Source: Annona cherimola (Eukaryota > Streptophyta > Magnoliopsida > Magnoliales > Annonaceae). From it: a stretch of 64,000 nucleotides of DNA. Below, one piece after another: positions 1 to 8,957 of the stretch; position 1 is the first letter of the stretch; each line of letters opens with the position of its first letter. The translations under genes were made by a program, and so were the position numbers. The DNA lies in the NCBI GenBank assembly GCA_030490835.1, contig CM059971.1:99390095-99454094 (forward strand), given 5' to 3'. The notes beneath the pieces were generated by a model, which was not told the origin of the DNA, ran no database searches, and was given only the letters and a program-made list of their open reading frames with translations.

Positions 1-351
1 AAAAATATTTCGTTATTCAAAATTCATTCGGTTGAATTTGAAATTGCATTCCCTGCGGCTTTGAGAATAAATGCTTAATTAATTCCCCAGCAAAATTTTA
101 AAGCATCCAATTCTTTAACCGAGTCCGAAAGTATATCACAGAAATATTTTGCATTGTGTTCCACATTCTGATTTTACATCTCCAACGAGAAAACCCTTGA
201 TTAAAAGAGCTGAATACAATGGTCCATAAAAAATGCTTAATAATAATGAAGTGCGTAGAAGATCCTTCTACGTCTTTACAAGTGCACGAAAAATCGTGTC
301 TAACAAAAATATAAAGATAAATGAGTACACTTCGCCCCGCGCCGTGACTCG
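1..351. other. A+T-rich DNA, no gene seen
   Basis: I see no conserved coding sequence here. The open frames are short, lack recognisable motifs and are not followed by plausible splice sites. The stretch leads directly into a 35-bp tandem repeat array. Confidence 0.5.
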
Positions 352-500
352 AATATGAGGTATATGACGTCACGCGCCATATCTTTACGTATGAGGTTCA
401 TGACGCCACGCGCCATGACTTAAATGTGAGGTACATGACGCCACGCGCCATGTCTTAAATGTGAGGTACATGACGCCACGCGCCATGTCTTAAATGTGAG
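352..500. repeat. 35-bp tandem repeat array
   Basis: About four copies of a 35-bp unit lie head to tail. Each contains GACGCCACGCGCCATG followed by a TTAAATGTGAGG-type spacer. The two right-hand copies are nearly identical and the leftmost is diverged (GACGTCACGCGCCATA). No protein is implied. It may be the edge of a larger mobile element, but I see no terminal repeats to prove that. Confidence 0.8.
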
Positions 501-779
501 TTTACGCTTAGCCCGTCGACCAGCGATGACTCGGTTTGGGAACTAGTGAGGGGCCCGTCGGCTACACTAGTGACCCTACACAGCAAACTAAGTGCGTTCT
601 TAGCTTCTGGATTTACACAGCAGACCAGCGTGTCCCGCTTTCAGCTTCTGTACTTGTACAAGAAACCAGCGTCTCCCGCATTCAGCCTCTGGATTGAACA
701 ATTGGGTGGTTTTACCAAAAAAAAATGGATTCAACCGGATTTTAAAAGTATGTTTGGGTCATTTTTGACCAATTAAAAA
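501..779. repeat. Imperfect direct repeats beside minisatellite
   Basis: Two imperfect copies of a segment of about 50 bases (sharing ACCAGCGTSTCCCGC and TTCAGCYTCTGKA) lie between about 600 and 700. Together with the arrays on both sides this suggests the non-coding part of a transposable element. No gene was recognised. Confidence 0.4.
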
Positions 780-1495
780 GGTTTGGGCCCAACTGGGCTT
801 GTTGACAAGAGTTTGGGCCATTTTGGGCTTTTTGGAGGGTTTTGGGCCAGCTTGGGCTTTTTGGAGAGTTTTGAGCCATCTTGGGCTTTTTGGAGAGTTT
901 TGATCCATCTTGGGCTTTGTGGAGATTTTTGAGCCATCTTGGGCTTTTTGGAAGGTTTTTGGGCCATCATGGGCTTTTTGAAAAGTTTTGAGCCATCTTG
1001 GGTTTTTTTGGAGAGTTTTGAGCCATCTTGGGCTTTTTGGAGATTTTTGGGCCATCTTGGGCTTTTTGGAAAGTTTTGAGCCATCTTGGGCTTTTTGGAG
1101 ATTTTTGGGCCAGCTTGGGCTTTTTGGAAAGTTTTGGGCCACCTTGGGCTTTTTGGAGATTTTTGGGCCATCTTGGGCTTTTTGGAGAGTTTTGAGCCAT
1201 CTTGGGCTTTGTGGAGATTTTTGAGCCATCTTGGGCTTTTTGGAGATTTTTGGGCCATCTTGGGCTTTTTGGAAAGTTTTGAGCCATCTTGGGCTTTGTG
1301 GAGATTTTTGGGCCATCATGGGCTTTTTGAAAAGTTTTGAGCCACCTTAGGCTTTTTTGGAGGGTGTTGATCTATTTTGGGCTTTTTAGAGATTTTTGGG
1401 CCATCATGGGCTTTTTGAAAAGTTTTTGAGCCATCATGGGCTTTTTGAAAAGTTTTGAGCCACCTTAGGCTTTTTAGAGGGTTTCGGGCCATCTA
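780..1495. repeat. 29/30-bp minisatellite
   Basis: More than twenty degenerate copies of a 29-30 bp unit built around GCCATCTTGGGCTTTTTGGA are arranged head to tail. Copies alternate between GAGCC and GGGCC starts and AAAGTTTT or AGATTTTT ends. The unit lacks stop codons in most frames, so reading frames of 100-186 codons open on both strands and encode Lys/Pro/Trp-rich repeats such as KKPKMAQKSP. I treat these frames as by-products of the repeat. Copies decay towards 1,320-1,495. Confidence 0.9.
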
Positions 1496-1599
1496 TGTAA
1501 TTTTAGAAATCAAAATATTGATTTTTGGATGTCTTTGAATATATATGTGTATTTTGATATATTTTATAGAAAATACTCATATATTTATTTTTATTTTTA

Positions 1600-2451
1600 A
1601 AGGAGAAAATATACTTATCTCACGTGTCAATTCAACCCGCCAGCCGGGGAGTATCCACGTTGGGAAAAGTAGTTTTTGAAAATAATATATATGTATATAT
1701 ATATATATTTATATATATATAATATAACACATATATATTTTTATTTTATTTTTAAAAGAGAAAATATACTTAACCCGTGTGTCAATTCAACCCGCCAGTC
1801 GGGGAGTATCCACGTTGGGAAAAGTAGTTTTTGAAAATAATATATATGTATATATATATATATATTTATAACACATATATATTTTTATTTTATTTTTAAA
1901 AGAGAAAATATACTTAACCCGTGTGTCAATTCAACCCGCCAGTCGGGGAGTATCCACGTTAGGAAAAGTAGTTTTTGAAAATAATATATATGTATATATA
2001 TATATCTATATATATAATATAACACATATATATTTATTTTATTTTTAAGAGAGAAAATATACTTAACCCGTGTGTCAATTCAACCCGCCAGTCGGGGAGT
2101 ATCCACGTTGGGAGAAGTAGTTTTTGAAAATAATATATATGTATATATATATTTATCTATATATATAATATAACACATATATATTTATTTTATTTTTAAG
2201 AGAGAAAATATACTTAACCCGTGTGTCAATTCAACCCGCCAGTCGGGGAGTATCCACGTTGGGAGAAGTAGTTTTTGAAAATAATATATATGTATATATA
2301 TATTTATATATATAATATACACATATATATTTTTATTTTATTTTCAAAAGAGAGAAAATATACTTAACCCGTGTGTCAATTCAACCCGCCAGTCGGGGAG
2401 TATCCACGTTGGGAAAAGTAGTTTTTGAAAATAATATATATGTATATATAG

Positions 2452-2482
<31 letters not shown>

Positions 2483-2485
2483 ATA
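1600..2485. repeat. About 150-bp satellite-like array, six copies
   Basis: The conserved core CAATTCAACCCGCCAG recurs near 1628, 1784, 1928, 2077, 2228 and 2377, a spacing of 144-156 bases. In each unit the core is followed by a conserved GGGGAGTATCCACGTT segment, then a block of (TA)n/TATATG repeats and an A+T-rich arm. Length differences sit in the TA blocks. The first copy (GTCAATTCAACCCGCCAGCC) is the most diverged. No coding potential was seen. Confidence 0.9.
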
Positions 2486-2689
2486 TATAAAGAAGAAACT
2501 CTCTCTTTTCTTTTTTTTTTTAACTAAAAGAAAAAATATATATATATATATCTGTGGAGAACTCACGCTCTCTTCTCCTTGAGCGCGAGAGAACTCCTCT
2601 CGTATTCGCCGTTTTCCTTCCTTCCTCCCCAAATGGGTAGCCGAATGCGGGTATTTATAGGTTTTCTGCCGGCTCGGGATGGGTTCCGC

Positions 2690-2905
2690 GGCGGTGGAAC
2701 CGCTTTCCCGCGGAACCTCATTGCCGCGGAACTGTAGTCGCGCGGAACTGTAGCCGTGCGGAACTTCGTTTGCTTGGGCGCCAAGCTACACCGGATTCAC
2801 GCGGAACTGCGCCCGAACTGCTTTTCCCGCGGAACTGCATCCGCGCGGAACCGCCTTTGCTCCCGCGGAACTTTTTTTTTTTTTTTTTCCCGCGGAACCG
2901 TAGAT
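2690..2905. repeat. Cluster of GCGGAAC short repeats
   Basis: About ten copies of GCGGAAC, often as CCGCGGAACTG, are scattered through 215 bases of G+C-rich DNA, interrupted by a poly-T run near 2871-2888. The cluster is adjacent to the gene-fragment mosaic. Short clustered motifs of this kind resemble the subterminal repeats of some DNA transposons, but no terminal inverted repeat was found, so that interpretation is an inference. Confidence 0.7.
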
Positions 2906-2997
2906 TATTCTGTCGCTTTGTTTTTGGAGCTTCTCATCAGCGGCAGCGCACCTGCTTCGATGGGTTCGCGCAATCTCCGTTTTCATTCCTGTTGCTT

Positions 2998-3200
2998 CCT
3001 TCTCCATCTCCCCAGGAGTAGCCGTCCTCAGCGTCACATTCAACAAAACCCCATGCACCTGCATCATCCGGGGATCCGAGAAATACTTATTTATGTTGTT
3101 CGGATTCCGCTGCACGGCCTGCAACATCTTCAGGAAATCTGGCTGCTGAAGGTAACCGCGCGTTGTTGGGTCCGCCGTCAGCTTAGCCCACACATCCGGT
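2998..3200 (-). pseudogene. HOP/STI1 co-chaperone fragment (STI1/DP domain)
   Basis: The minus strand reads MWAKLTADPTTRGYLQQPDF and continues through NPNNINKYFSDPRMMQ to GVLLNVTL. This matches the STI1 (DP1) segment of plant Hsp70-Hsp90 organising protein, which bridges the two chaperones in the cytosol. Only about 65 codons of a protein of several hundred are present, with no TPR repeats on either side and low-complexity sequence downstream, so it is a captured fragment. It is the first recognisable piece of the mosaic reaching to 5840. Confidence 0.8.
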
Positions 3201-3900
3201 AGCCAGCGTTCCCCACCATGGCAGAATCGGCCAGATACGGCATCGAGTGGAAGGCGCGGGCCAAGCCGGCCACAATCGTCTCCACGCCGCCACCGTACTC
3301 GTCCGCTGATGAAAGAACTCCCCTAAAGATGCTCGAAAGCACTCTTATTGCTTTTCTGTGCTTCCACTCTTCTATCCGTCCAGTGAAAATAAAGTATTGG
3401 TTGTTTGGAGAATCTCTACATCTCAACGTTGAGATATATGCTTCATGCCAGGATTTTCATCATTTGCATGTTCTTGGACAGGTTTGTGGTTGTTACCATT
3501 TAAGAACCCTTCAGGTAGTTGGACAGTTGTCCATGCTTCCAGCACCAGTATTAAAATATCAACGGCACAGGCCCATAGGACTGCATCACGCAAGCATTCG
3601 GCATAATGCAGTATCCTTTCCATCGAGCATCTGGGTCGTCCCATCCCCGCTTCAGATAGACAGCACCCATGCACCAGACAATTGAGGTATGAGAGAGAGA
3701 ACTCCACTGCATCCGCGTGAAGTTGGCAGCAGGTGTAAAGCAAGGAACTAGACTAACACAGTTTGTAGAAGAACTGCTTTAAGATACTGCTCTGACAAAT
3801 GTTTCAACACCAATGACCCAATATCCGATTCTTGAGAGCATGTTAAGTAAACGAACTGTAATTCTCCTGATGTGACGGAGAAGACAGGCAGAGCGGCATG
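3201..3900. other. Unassigned part of the gene-fragment mosaic
   Basis: The base composition is gene-like and higher in G+C than the surrounding intergenic DNA. The minus strand has open frames of 82 and 106 codons (3178-3426, 3423-3743), one containing YGGGVETIVAGLARAFHSMP. I do not recognise a family. The 3744-3900 part, directly downstream of the OCTOPUS-like stop codon on the minus strand, may be that gene's original 3' untranslated region. Confidence 0.4.
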
Positions 3901-4990
3901 TCAATACATGCGGAGAACGCTCCTAGCAAACAGATTCGAGTTCTTGGATCCGGCCTTCTCGGACCCAGCGCTCCTCCTGCTGCTGCTCAAGGGCGCCAGG
4001 TAGAAACGCAACAAGCCATTGTCGAATTTGCTGGGCGAATACCTGGCACTCCTATTTCTCTCCAGCGTCGGCTCATCTCTCCTTTTCTTTCCTTCCGAAA
4101 CCTTCGAAGAAGAACAACTCTCGAACCCGACCTTGCTAGAACTCCTCCAACTCACGCTGCTATTGCTGCGGAACACCTTACGATCCAAACCCATCTTCTG
4201 CTCCGCATTCGCATCCCTCCGCCACGACTCCGATCGCGACCGCTCAACCACATTACCTCTGCATTGTGACCTTCCGTCATCGTAATCCACGTCCTCGTCT
4301 TTCATGGCACTGCTGCCCCGCGGCTTGATCAAACCCCAGATATTCCATCCCTTGCCCCATCTGCGCGACTTCTTCGTCCCTTTCCCGCCGGCGTCGATGG
4401 CTGCGGCATCCCTGGAAGCTGATTCGAATATCTCCGAGCAATCGTCGCGAAGGGAGCCCGAATGCAGGTTCAAGTCCTTCGAATCGGCGATTTTGTTGCG
4501 GTGGAAGTAATCCGTGCGGGGTGGCGACAGCTTCACGCTGGAAACCGACCTCGTCTCATCGGTCCTTGACGCCACCGACCCAGGCTTCCGGAGGGAACCG
4601 GACCGTTCGAAGCTCCTCCTGCGCCGCTGCCACGATGGGGAGTTGGCGTAATATTCCCTCGTCTGCACGGTTCCGCCCGGCACATCCGGGTCCTCGTCGA
4701 TCGAATTCATCTCCGCCAGGATCTTGTCGTCGGACCGCCCGATCATCACTGGGCCGTCTTCCACGACGGAACCCATTGCCGGAGTCATACGCGGTAGACC
4801 GACTCTCCCCATCAGGTACCCATCCCACGACGCCCTCGGACCGTCGAACGAGCACCGCGGGTCGTCCAACGACACCCGGCCGGCGTCGAGCGAGAATCGC
4901 GGGCCCATGTCACAGGACCGCTGGCCGAACCCGTAATCCGCCACCTCCGACTGCGTATCTCTGGCCCTTTGTGGCTTCTCATCCCTCGCC
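3901..4990 (-). pseudogene. OCTOPUS-like (DUF740) C-terminal fragment
   Basis: OCTOPUS-family proteins are polar membrane-associated regulators of phloem differentiation. The minus strand encodes the family signature RDTQSEVADYGFGQRSCD, then PRFSLDAGR, DPRCSFDGPRASWDGYLMGR and the C-terminal block RSARYSPSKFDNGLLRFYL, and ends at a natural-looking stop. About 360 C-terminal codons are uninterrupted. The N-terminal cysteine-rich region and the region before RDTQSE are missing and replaced by antisense RPT5 sequence. The family is normally 500-700 residues, so this is a truncated copy, although the open frame is long enough to be expressed as part of a fusion. Confidence 0.85.
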
Positions 4991-5007
4991 GCCTTTGTTT
5001 TGGTTGT

Positions 5008-5178
5008 GCACCTGCAACGGCTTCCGTCATGGTAGAAGACGGCAGTGGCTCCTTTGAAGACGACCAGCTTGCTTCCATGACCTCCGACGACATAACCAGA
5101 GCTTCTCGTCCTCTCGACAACGAGATTCGGATCCTTAAGGAAGAGTTGCAGAGAACGAATCTGGAGCTGGAAACCGTG
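5008..5178 (+). pseudogene. 26S proteasome ATPase RPT5 N-terminal fragment
   Basis: The plus strand encodes SFEDDQLASMTSDDITRASR followed by LDNEIRILKEELQRTNLELE. This is the highly conserved N-terminal coiled-coil of the 19S regulatory particle ATPase RPT5 (subunit 6A). Homology begins at or next to the native start and stops after LELE, inside what is usually exon 1. The AAA+ domain is absent. It lies head to head with the OCTOPUS-like piece and in opposite orientation to all other identified pieces of the mosaic. Confidence 0.85.
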
Positions 5179-5311
5179 ATGGCGATGATCTGCTCCGGCC
5201 CGTCCAAGGTGGGGTCTGCCTGCTGAGCTCGAACAGCAAAGCTTTTGCTGTTGATGAGATCGCGGGACGTCAGCAGCTTCTCCGCCACCCCGAGGCATCG
5301 TTGCGCTTCAG
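5174..5311 (-). pseudogene. J-domain protein N-terminal fragment (DUF3444 type)
   Basis: The minus strand reads [20 protein letters not shown] followed by QQADPTLDGPEQIIAIT. This is like the helical segment that precedes the J domain in plant DnaJ proteins of the DUF3444 group (EALRWL-AEKLLAARDL-type start). About 45 codons are present. The HPD-containing J domain is missing because the sequence switches to antisense RPT5. Assignment rests on remembered family pattern. Confidence 0.6.
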
Positions 5312-5462
5312 TTCAACTTGCCCGCCACCACCTCTTCCTGCCCGGCTCTCGATCTCCCGCGCTACGATCCGGTGCAGCCGATCACGGCAGGCATATGCAA
5401 CTGGGCTCCCTCCGTGCCCGTCGTACACAGCGAAGAAATCTGCTGCTGTGGCGGCTGCGATC
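5300..5462 (-). pseudogene. Protein phosphatase 2C fragment
   Basis: The minus strand contains [11 protein letters not shown], the metal-binding motif of PP2C serine/threonine phosphatases, followed by [20 protein letters not shown] as in plant PP2Cs (clade A-like). About 50 codons are preserved before a stop near the junction with the J-protein piece. No other PP2C motif is present, so this cannot be an active phosphatase. Confidence 0.75.
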
Positions 5463-5581
5463 CAGAAAGAGGTTCAAACGCATGCTTGATTTCAGGAGTT
5501 GGCGACTTCTGAGCTTGTCCAGGAGCAGAGAACGGCGAATGGGCTGCAAATTATGCTCCGGATCGACAATGGGGCGACCGT

Positions 5582-5840
5582 GCAGGAGCACCAGCGGACC
5601 TCAACGCCGAGGGCGGTGAGAGTCTCGATGAGGACGGCGGTCTGGATGGTCATGTGGAGAGGGCCGGAGATCTTGGCGCCCTTGAACGACTGCGCCGGAC
5701 CGAACTCCGAGAGGCAGGACATGAGCCCCGGCATCTCGACCTCGGCGAGCTCGATCTCTAGACGGCCGAAGTCCACCTGAGCAAGGTCCTTGACCTTGTA
5801 TTCGCGGCCGGACTTCGTCTCCTCAAACGCTCAAAGCCAT
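5582..5840 (-). pseudogene. S-adenosylhomocysteinase N-terminal fragment
   Basis: The minus strand starts MALSV at 5840 and, after a one-base frameshift, continues [20 protein letters not shown], then [30 protein letters not shown] and RWCSC. This is the native N-terminus of plant SAHH, the enzyme that hydrolyses S-adenosylhomocysteine in the methyl cycle. Only about 85 of some 485 residues are present and the frameshift lies just after codon 5. Sequence from about 5470 to 5581 is not SAHH and I could not assign it. Confidence 0.85.
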
Positions 5841-5869
5841 CGTCTCTCTTTTTTCTTTTTCTTTTTTTT

Positions 5870-5903
<34 letters not shown>

Positions 5904-6269
5904 TGAAAAATAATATAATTTCATAGATCAAAATATACCTCATCAATGATGTTGTAAAGAGTTTTGAAACAGATTGCAACGCTGTCAACGTTTCGGATCA
6001 ACTGTTGTTAGTTCCACATGCAAGCAAATCTGTGAGGATGGAAAACCTCTTTAACCAAGCTTCCCTCCTTTTTGCTGTTGCTGTTGTTTGAGCGGGAGGT
6101 TAACGGAAATGTCCAACTTAAAAGGTTCCTTTCCTGTCTTAGCCAGGATGAAAGCCGAAACACACCCAAACAAGACACTCGAAAGATGGACAGAAAGAAA
6201 GCCATCTCTTTCTCCATATTAGCAAACCAATGTTCTTCTTCTATACGGAAGTGGGAATGGAATTCGTCG
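5841..6269. other. T-rich spacer and RING-gene upstream region
   Basis: A long pyrimidine/poly-T tract (about 5846-5900) follows the mosaic, then ordinary A+T-rich DNA leading to the TATA box of the RING gene. Nothing coding was seen. The poly-T could mark the end of an insertion carrying the mosaic, but no target-site duplication was found. Confidence 0.4.
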
Positions 6270-6279
6270 TATATAAATA
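6270..6279 (+). promoter_or_regulatory. TATA box of the RING-H2 gene
   Basis: TATATAAATA lies 64 bases before the start codon and is followed by a CTCTCTCCCTCTCTCTAC pyrimidine stretch, typical of plant core promoters and leaders. This implies transcription initiates near 6300-6310 and a short 5' leader. Confidence 0.7.
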
Positions 6280-6342
6280 ATCTCTCTCCCTCTCTCTACA
6301 GCGCCAATTCCATCATCTTTTTGAGCTTTTTTCTTCCAACCA

Positions 6343-7272
6343 ATGTCTCAGAATCCTCGTTCCCGCATCCGGTTCAACCCCATTAGAACCTACCGCCTCT
6401 ACTGGTGCTTCCAATGCCAACGGACGGTCAGGGTCGTCTCCCTCTCTCCTTCCGAAATCTTCTGCCCCCGCTGCTTTGGCCAGTTCCTCCACGAGACGGA
6501 TTTCGCCCGCCCCCGCCTTGTCGTCGACCTCACCAACGTCGACGCCTCCCGCAGCGATCGTCTTCTCGAAGCCCTCTCCCTCCATTTTGCACCCTTCATC
6601 TGGCCCCACAACCCCGAATTGGACAACCCCAGAAGGAACCCATTCCTCGATTACGTCCCTGGGAACCTCCCTGACCGTCTGCTCCTATTCCCGCGCCGCC
6701 CGCATCAAACACCTTGGCTAGCTGCCCCTTCCCCTCCCCCTCCCCTTGCCGCTGCCGAGAGCTCTGCTTCTTCGCCCGCACCTCCAGTCAACCCCCGAGA
6801 CTACTTCGTGGGGCCCGCACTCAACGAGCTCATCGACGAGCTGACAGAAAACGACCGTCCTGGCCCACCACCCGCCCCCACTTGTGCGATTGACGCGCTG
6901 CCGACCGTGAAGATCACGTCAGACAACATGCTCGATGGACCGCATTGCGCCGTTTGCAAGGATGAATTCGAGATTGGTGGGGAAGCGAGGGAGTTGCCGT
7001 GCAAGCATGTTTACCATTCGGATTGCATTGTGCCTTGGCTGCGACTTCACAACTCTTGCCCTGTTTGTCGACATGAGCTGAGCGCTCCCAGTGGAGATGA
7101 TGACGCTCAGGATCAGTGTGAGGAAGCAGGTGTGCGAGGAGTCGAACAGCGCAGGCGAGGGAGGTGGAATCCGTTCCCCTTGCTGTGGCCTTTTCAGTCG
7201 CCGTCGAGCAGGAGATCTCGCTACCGCTTTCGTTTGGATGATGACGCGCGCAATTCTCGTGGAGGTAGGTAA
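6343..7272 (+). CDS. Zinc-ribbon/RING-H2 E3 ubiquitin ligase (RHC1A-like)
   Basis: An intact single-exon gene of 309 codons. The N-terminus has a zinc-ribbon with CFQC and CPRC pairs (about residues 22-45). The C-terminal half has a RING-H2 finger starting CAVCKDEFEIGGEARELPC and continuing KHVYHSDCIVPWL to CPVCRHEL (about 202-243), with all eight metal ligands present. A Pro/Ser-rich linker joins the two. This arrangement is that of plant RHC1A/RING1-type ligases, which receive an E2 through the RING and ubiquitinate targets, often in stress responses. The start is the first ATG after a TATA box and leader. The C-terminus is Arg-rich. No DUF1117 is evident, which argues against the RDUF subgroup. 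The target is unknown. Confidence 0.92.
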   Translation: MSQNPRSRIRFNPIRTYRLYWCFQCQRTVRVVSLSPSEIFCPRCFGQFLHETDFARPRLVVDLTNVDASRSDRLLEALSLHFAPFIWPHNPELDNPRRNPFLDYVPGNLPDRLLLFPRRPHQTPWLAAPSPPPPLAAAESSASSPAPPVNPRDYFVGPALNELIDELTENDRPGPPPAPTCAIDALPTVKITSDNMLDGPHCAVCKDEFEIGGEARELPCKHVYHSDCIVPWLRLHNSCPVCRHELSAPSGDDDAQDQCEEAGVRGVEQRRRGRWNPFPLLWPFQSPSSRRSRYRFRLDDDARNSRGGR

Positions 7273-8108
7273 TACCTGGATCTTCTCCCTCCTAGCCCTC
7301 AACTAACGAAAACATGCTCCAAGCGTGGACGTCTGACTAGTAATTTAGGAAACTAGAATAATTGTCGTTTGTTCTTCTGGAGGTTTTGAAAAGATAATAC
7401 TGATTGCAGGACTTGATTTTTCAAACCAAATTACAGGATTTAGCTCCTGGTTGTCCTCTTGGTTTCTTCTCTAAACCTTGCATATGCTCGTTTTCCGGCT
7501 GGGAAGCAGCTCATGTCCATTGAATCTGTGGTCGTCCAGGTTCGTATGTATGGCAATCTAACTCTACCCAGTTTCTCTGCCTTTCCTTTTACTTTCTTCT
7601 TCTTCTTCTTTTTCAGATTCTCCACGTCCCAGCATTGGATGGTACTGCCATTTCTAACTGTGGAGATCTTATTTACCTCTTCCCACGTGATCTATAAAAA
7701 TAAAAAAAAATTAAAAAAAGTACTAAGCTTCGAAACTGGAAATTTCTTTTTACCGAGCTCCAGTCTGTTGGATCAATTTCAGTATAAGAATCTGCTTCTG
7801 TTCACCTCCTCAACTTAAACGCTTGCAAATTTGTAAATGGCGTCTTTCTTATTTCATATCATTATCAGACTTGTAATTCATTCGGACTTATTTTAGTGAT
7901 ATTATGCTCTACTTATGACTTATGAGGGCTGAAGCATGTTTTATCTTTCAACGAGTAATAAATGCACAAACAGACACGAAAGCAAAGCCGATAGATTCTC
8001 ATCCAGACTGTCTGCGCATGGTCAGTATCCGCCAACAGAGCATAAGAAGTTCCTTTCCCCATTCATCTGATATCATCCTTCCACCCTAAAGGGTGAGCGA
8101 GGAAAGGA
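7273..8108. other. Spacer between RING and ELO genes
   Basis: This should contain the RING gene's 3' untranslated region and the ELO promoter. It has TTC-rich and A-rich tracts. Short open frames at 7459-7818 show no protein features. Confidence 0.5.
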
Positions 8109-8957
8109 ATGAAGCTGCTGCAGCGCGCTAACCCGCGCTGTTGGTTGGTGGAGCACCCCACCATCTCCGGCTTCCAGTGGGCAGAGAACCAGACCTGGGG
8201 TTCGTCTCCTCAATTCCTACTCGCCGCTCTCCTCTCCTACCTCTCTCTTACCTGCCTCCTCCACCTCACCCTACCCAAAAACCTCGCATATTCAGCACCA
8301 TCACCATCATCCTCGCCTTCTGTGCTCCGCAACATCTCGGCCGTCCATAACCTCTTCCTCCTCCTCATCTCCCTGGCCATGGCCGTCGGCTGCTCCCTCT
8401 CCTCCCTCTCTCAGATGCCCGACCCCGCCTGGCTCTTCTGCTTCCCAGCCGACCCCCCCACACCCCCTTCTGGCCCCACCTTCTTCTGGGCCTACGTCTT
8501 CTACCTCTCCAAGCTCCTCGAATTCTCCGACACTCTCCTCATCCTCCTCAACCCGGGCAAGCGCCTCACCTTCCTCCACGTCTACCACCACGCTCTCGTC
8601 GTCGTCATGTGCTATCTCTGGCTCCACTCGTCGCAGTCGCTCCTGCCCGTGGCGCTCGTCACCAACGCCTCCGTCCACACCGTCATGTATGGCTACTACT
8701 TCCTGTGTAGCGTGGGGCGGAGACCGAGGTGGAAGCGCATGGTGACGGATATCCAGATTGTGCAGTTCGTCTTCAGCTTCGCTTGCTCCGTGGTGATGCT
8801 GTGGCTGCATTTCTCCGCACGGGGAGAAGGATGTTCGGGAATCAGAGCTTGGGTCTTCAACGCCGGTTTCAATGCCTCGTTGCTGCTGCTGTTTCTTAAT
8901 TTCCATTCCAAGAATTATGGGTCCGAAGGAAGGGGGGAGAACAAGAAGAACAACTAA
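8109..8957 (+). CDS. ELO-like very-long-chain fatty acid elongase
   Basis: An intact single-exon gene of 282 codons for a polytopic ER membrane protein of the GNS1/SUR4 (ELO) family. It carries the histidine box HVYHH (residues about 157-161) within LTFLHVYHHALVVVMCYLW, preceded by YLSKLLEFSDTLLILLNPGK and followed by NASVHTVMYGYYFLCSVG, the family core. Several hydrophobic helices flank the box. ELO proteins condense malonyl-CoA with acyl-CoA. Plants keep a small ELO-like group (HOS3/At3g06460-like) beside the main KCS enzymes, and length and intronless structure fit it. The chosen ATG opens directly onto the conserved WLVEHPTISGFQW region. The fatty acid substrate cannot be deduced. Confidence 0.92.
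   Translation: MKLLQRANPRCWLVEHPTISGFQWAENQTWGSSPQFLLAALLSYLSLTCLLHLTLPKNLAYSAPSPSSSPSVLRNISAVHNLFLLLISLAMAVGCSLSSLSQMPDPAWLFCFPADPPTPPSGPTFFWAYVFYLSKLLEFSDTLLILLNPGKRLTFLHVYHHALVVVMCYLWLHSSQSLLPVALVTNASVHTVMYGYYFLCSVGRRPRWKRMVTDIQIVQFVFSFACSVVMLWLHFSARGEGCSGIRAWVFNAGFNASLLLLFLNFHSKNYGSEGRGENKKNN

Noticed and set aside
759..1340. Reading frames of 78-186 codons on both strands
   Set aside because: They translate the 29/30-bp minisatellite. Length comes from a stop-free repeat unit, and the same region is open in several frames.
352..2485. CRISPR-like array
   Set aside because: The repeats are contiguous satellites without unique spacers, and the DNA is plant nuclear.
5492..5776. A complete small protein of 94 residues
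   Set aside because: It is the truncated N-terminus of SAHH running into unrelated sequence. No functional enzyme could be made.
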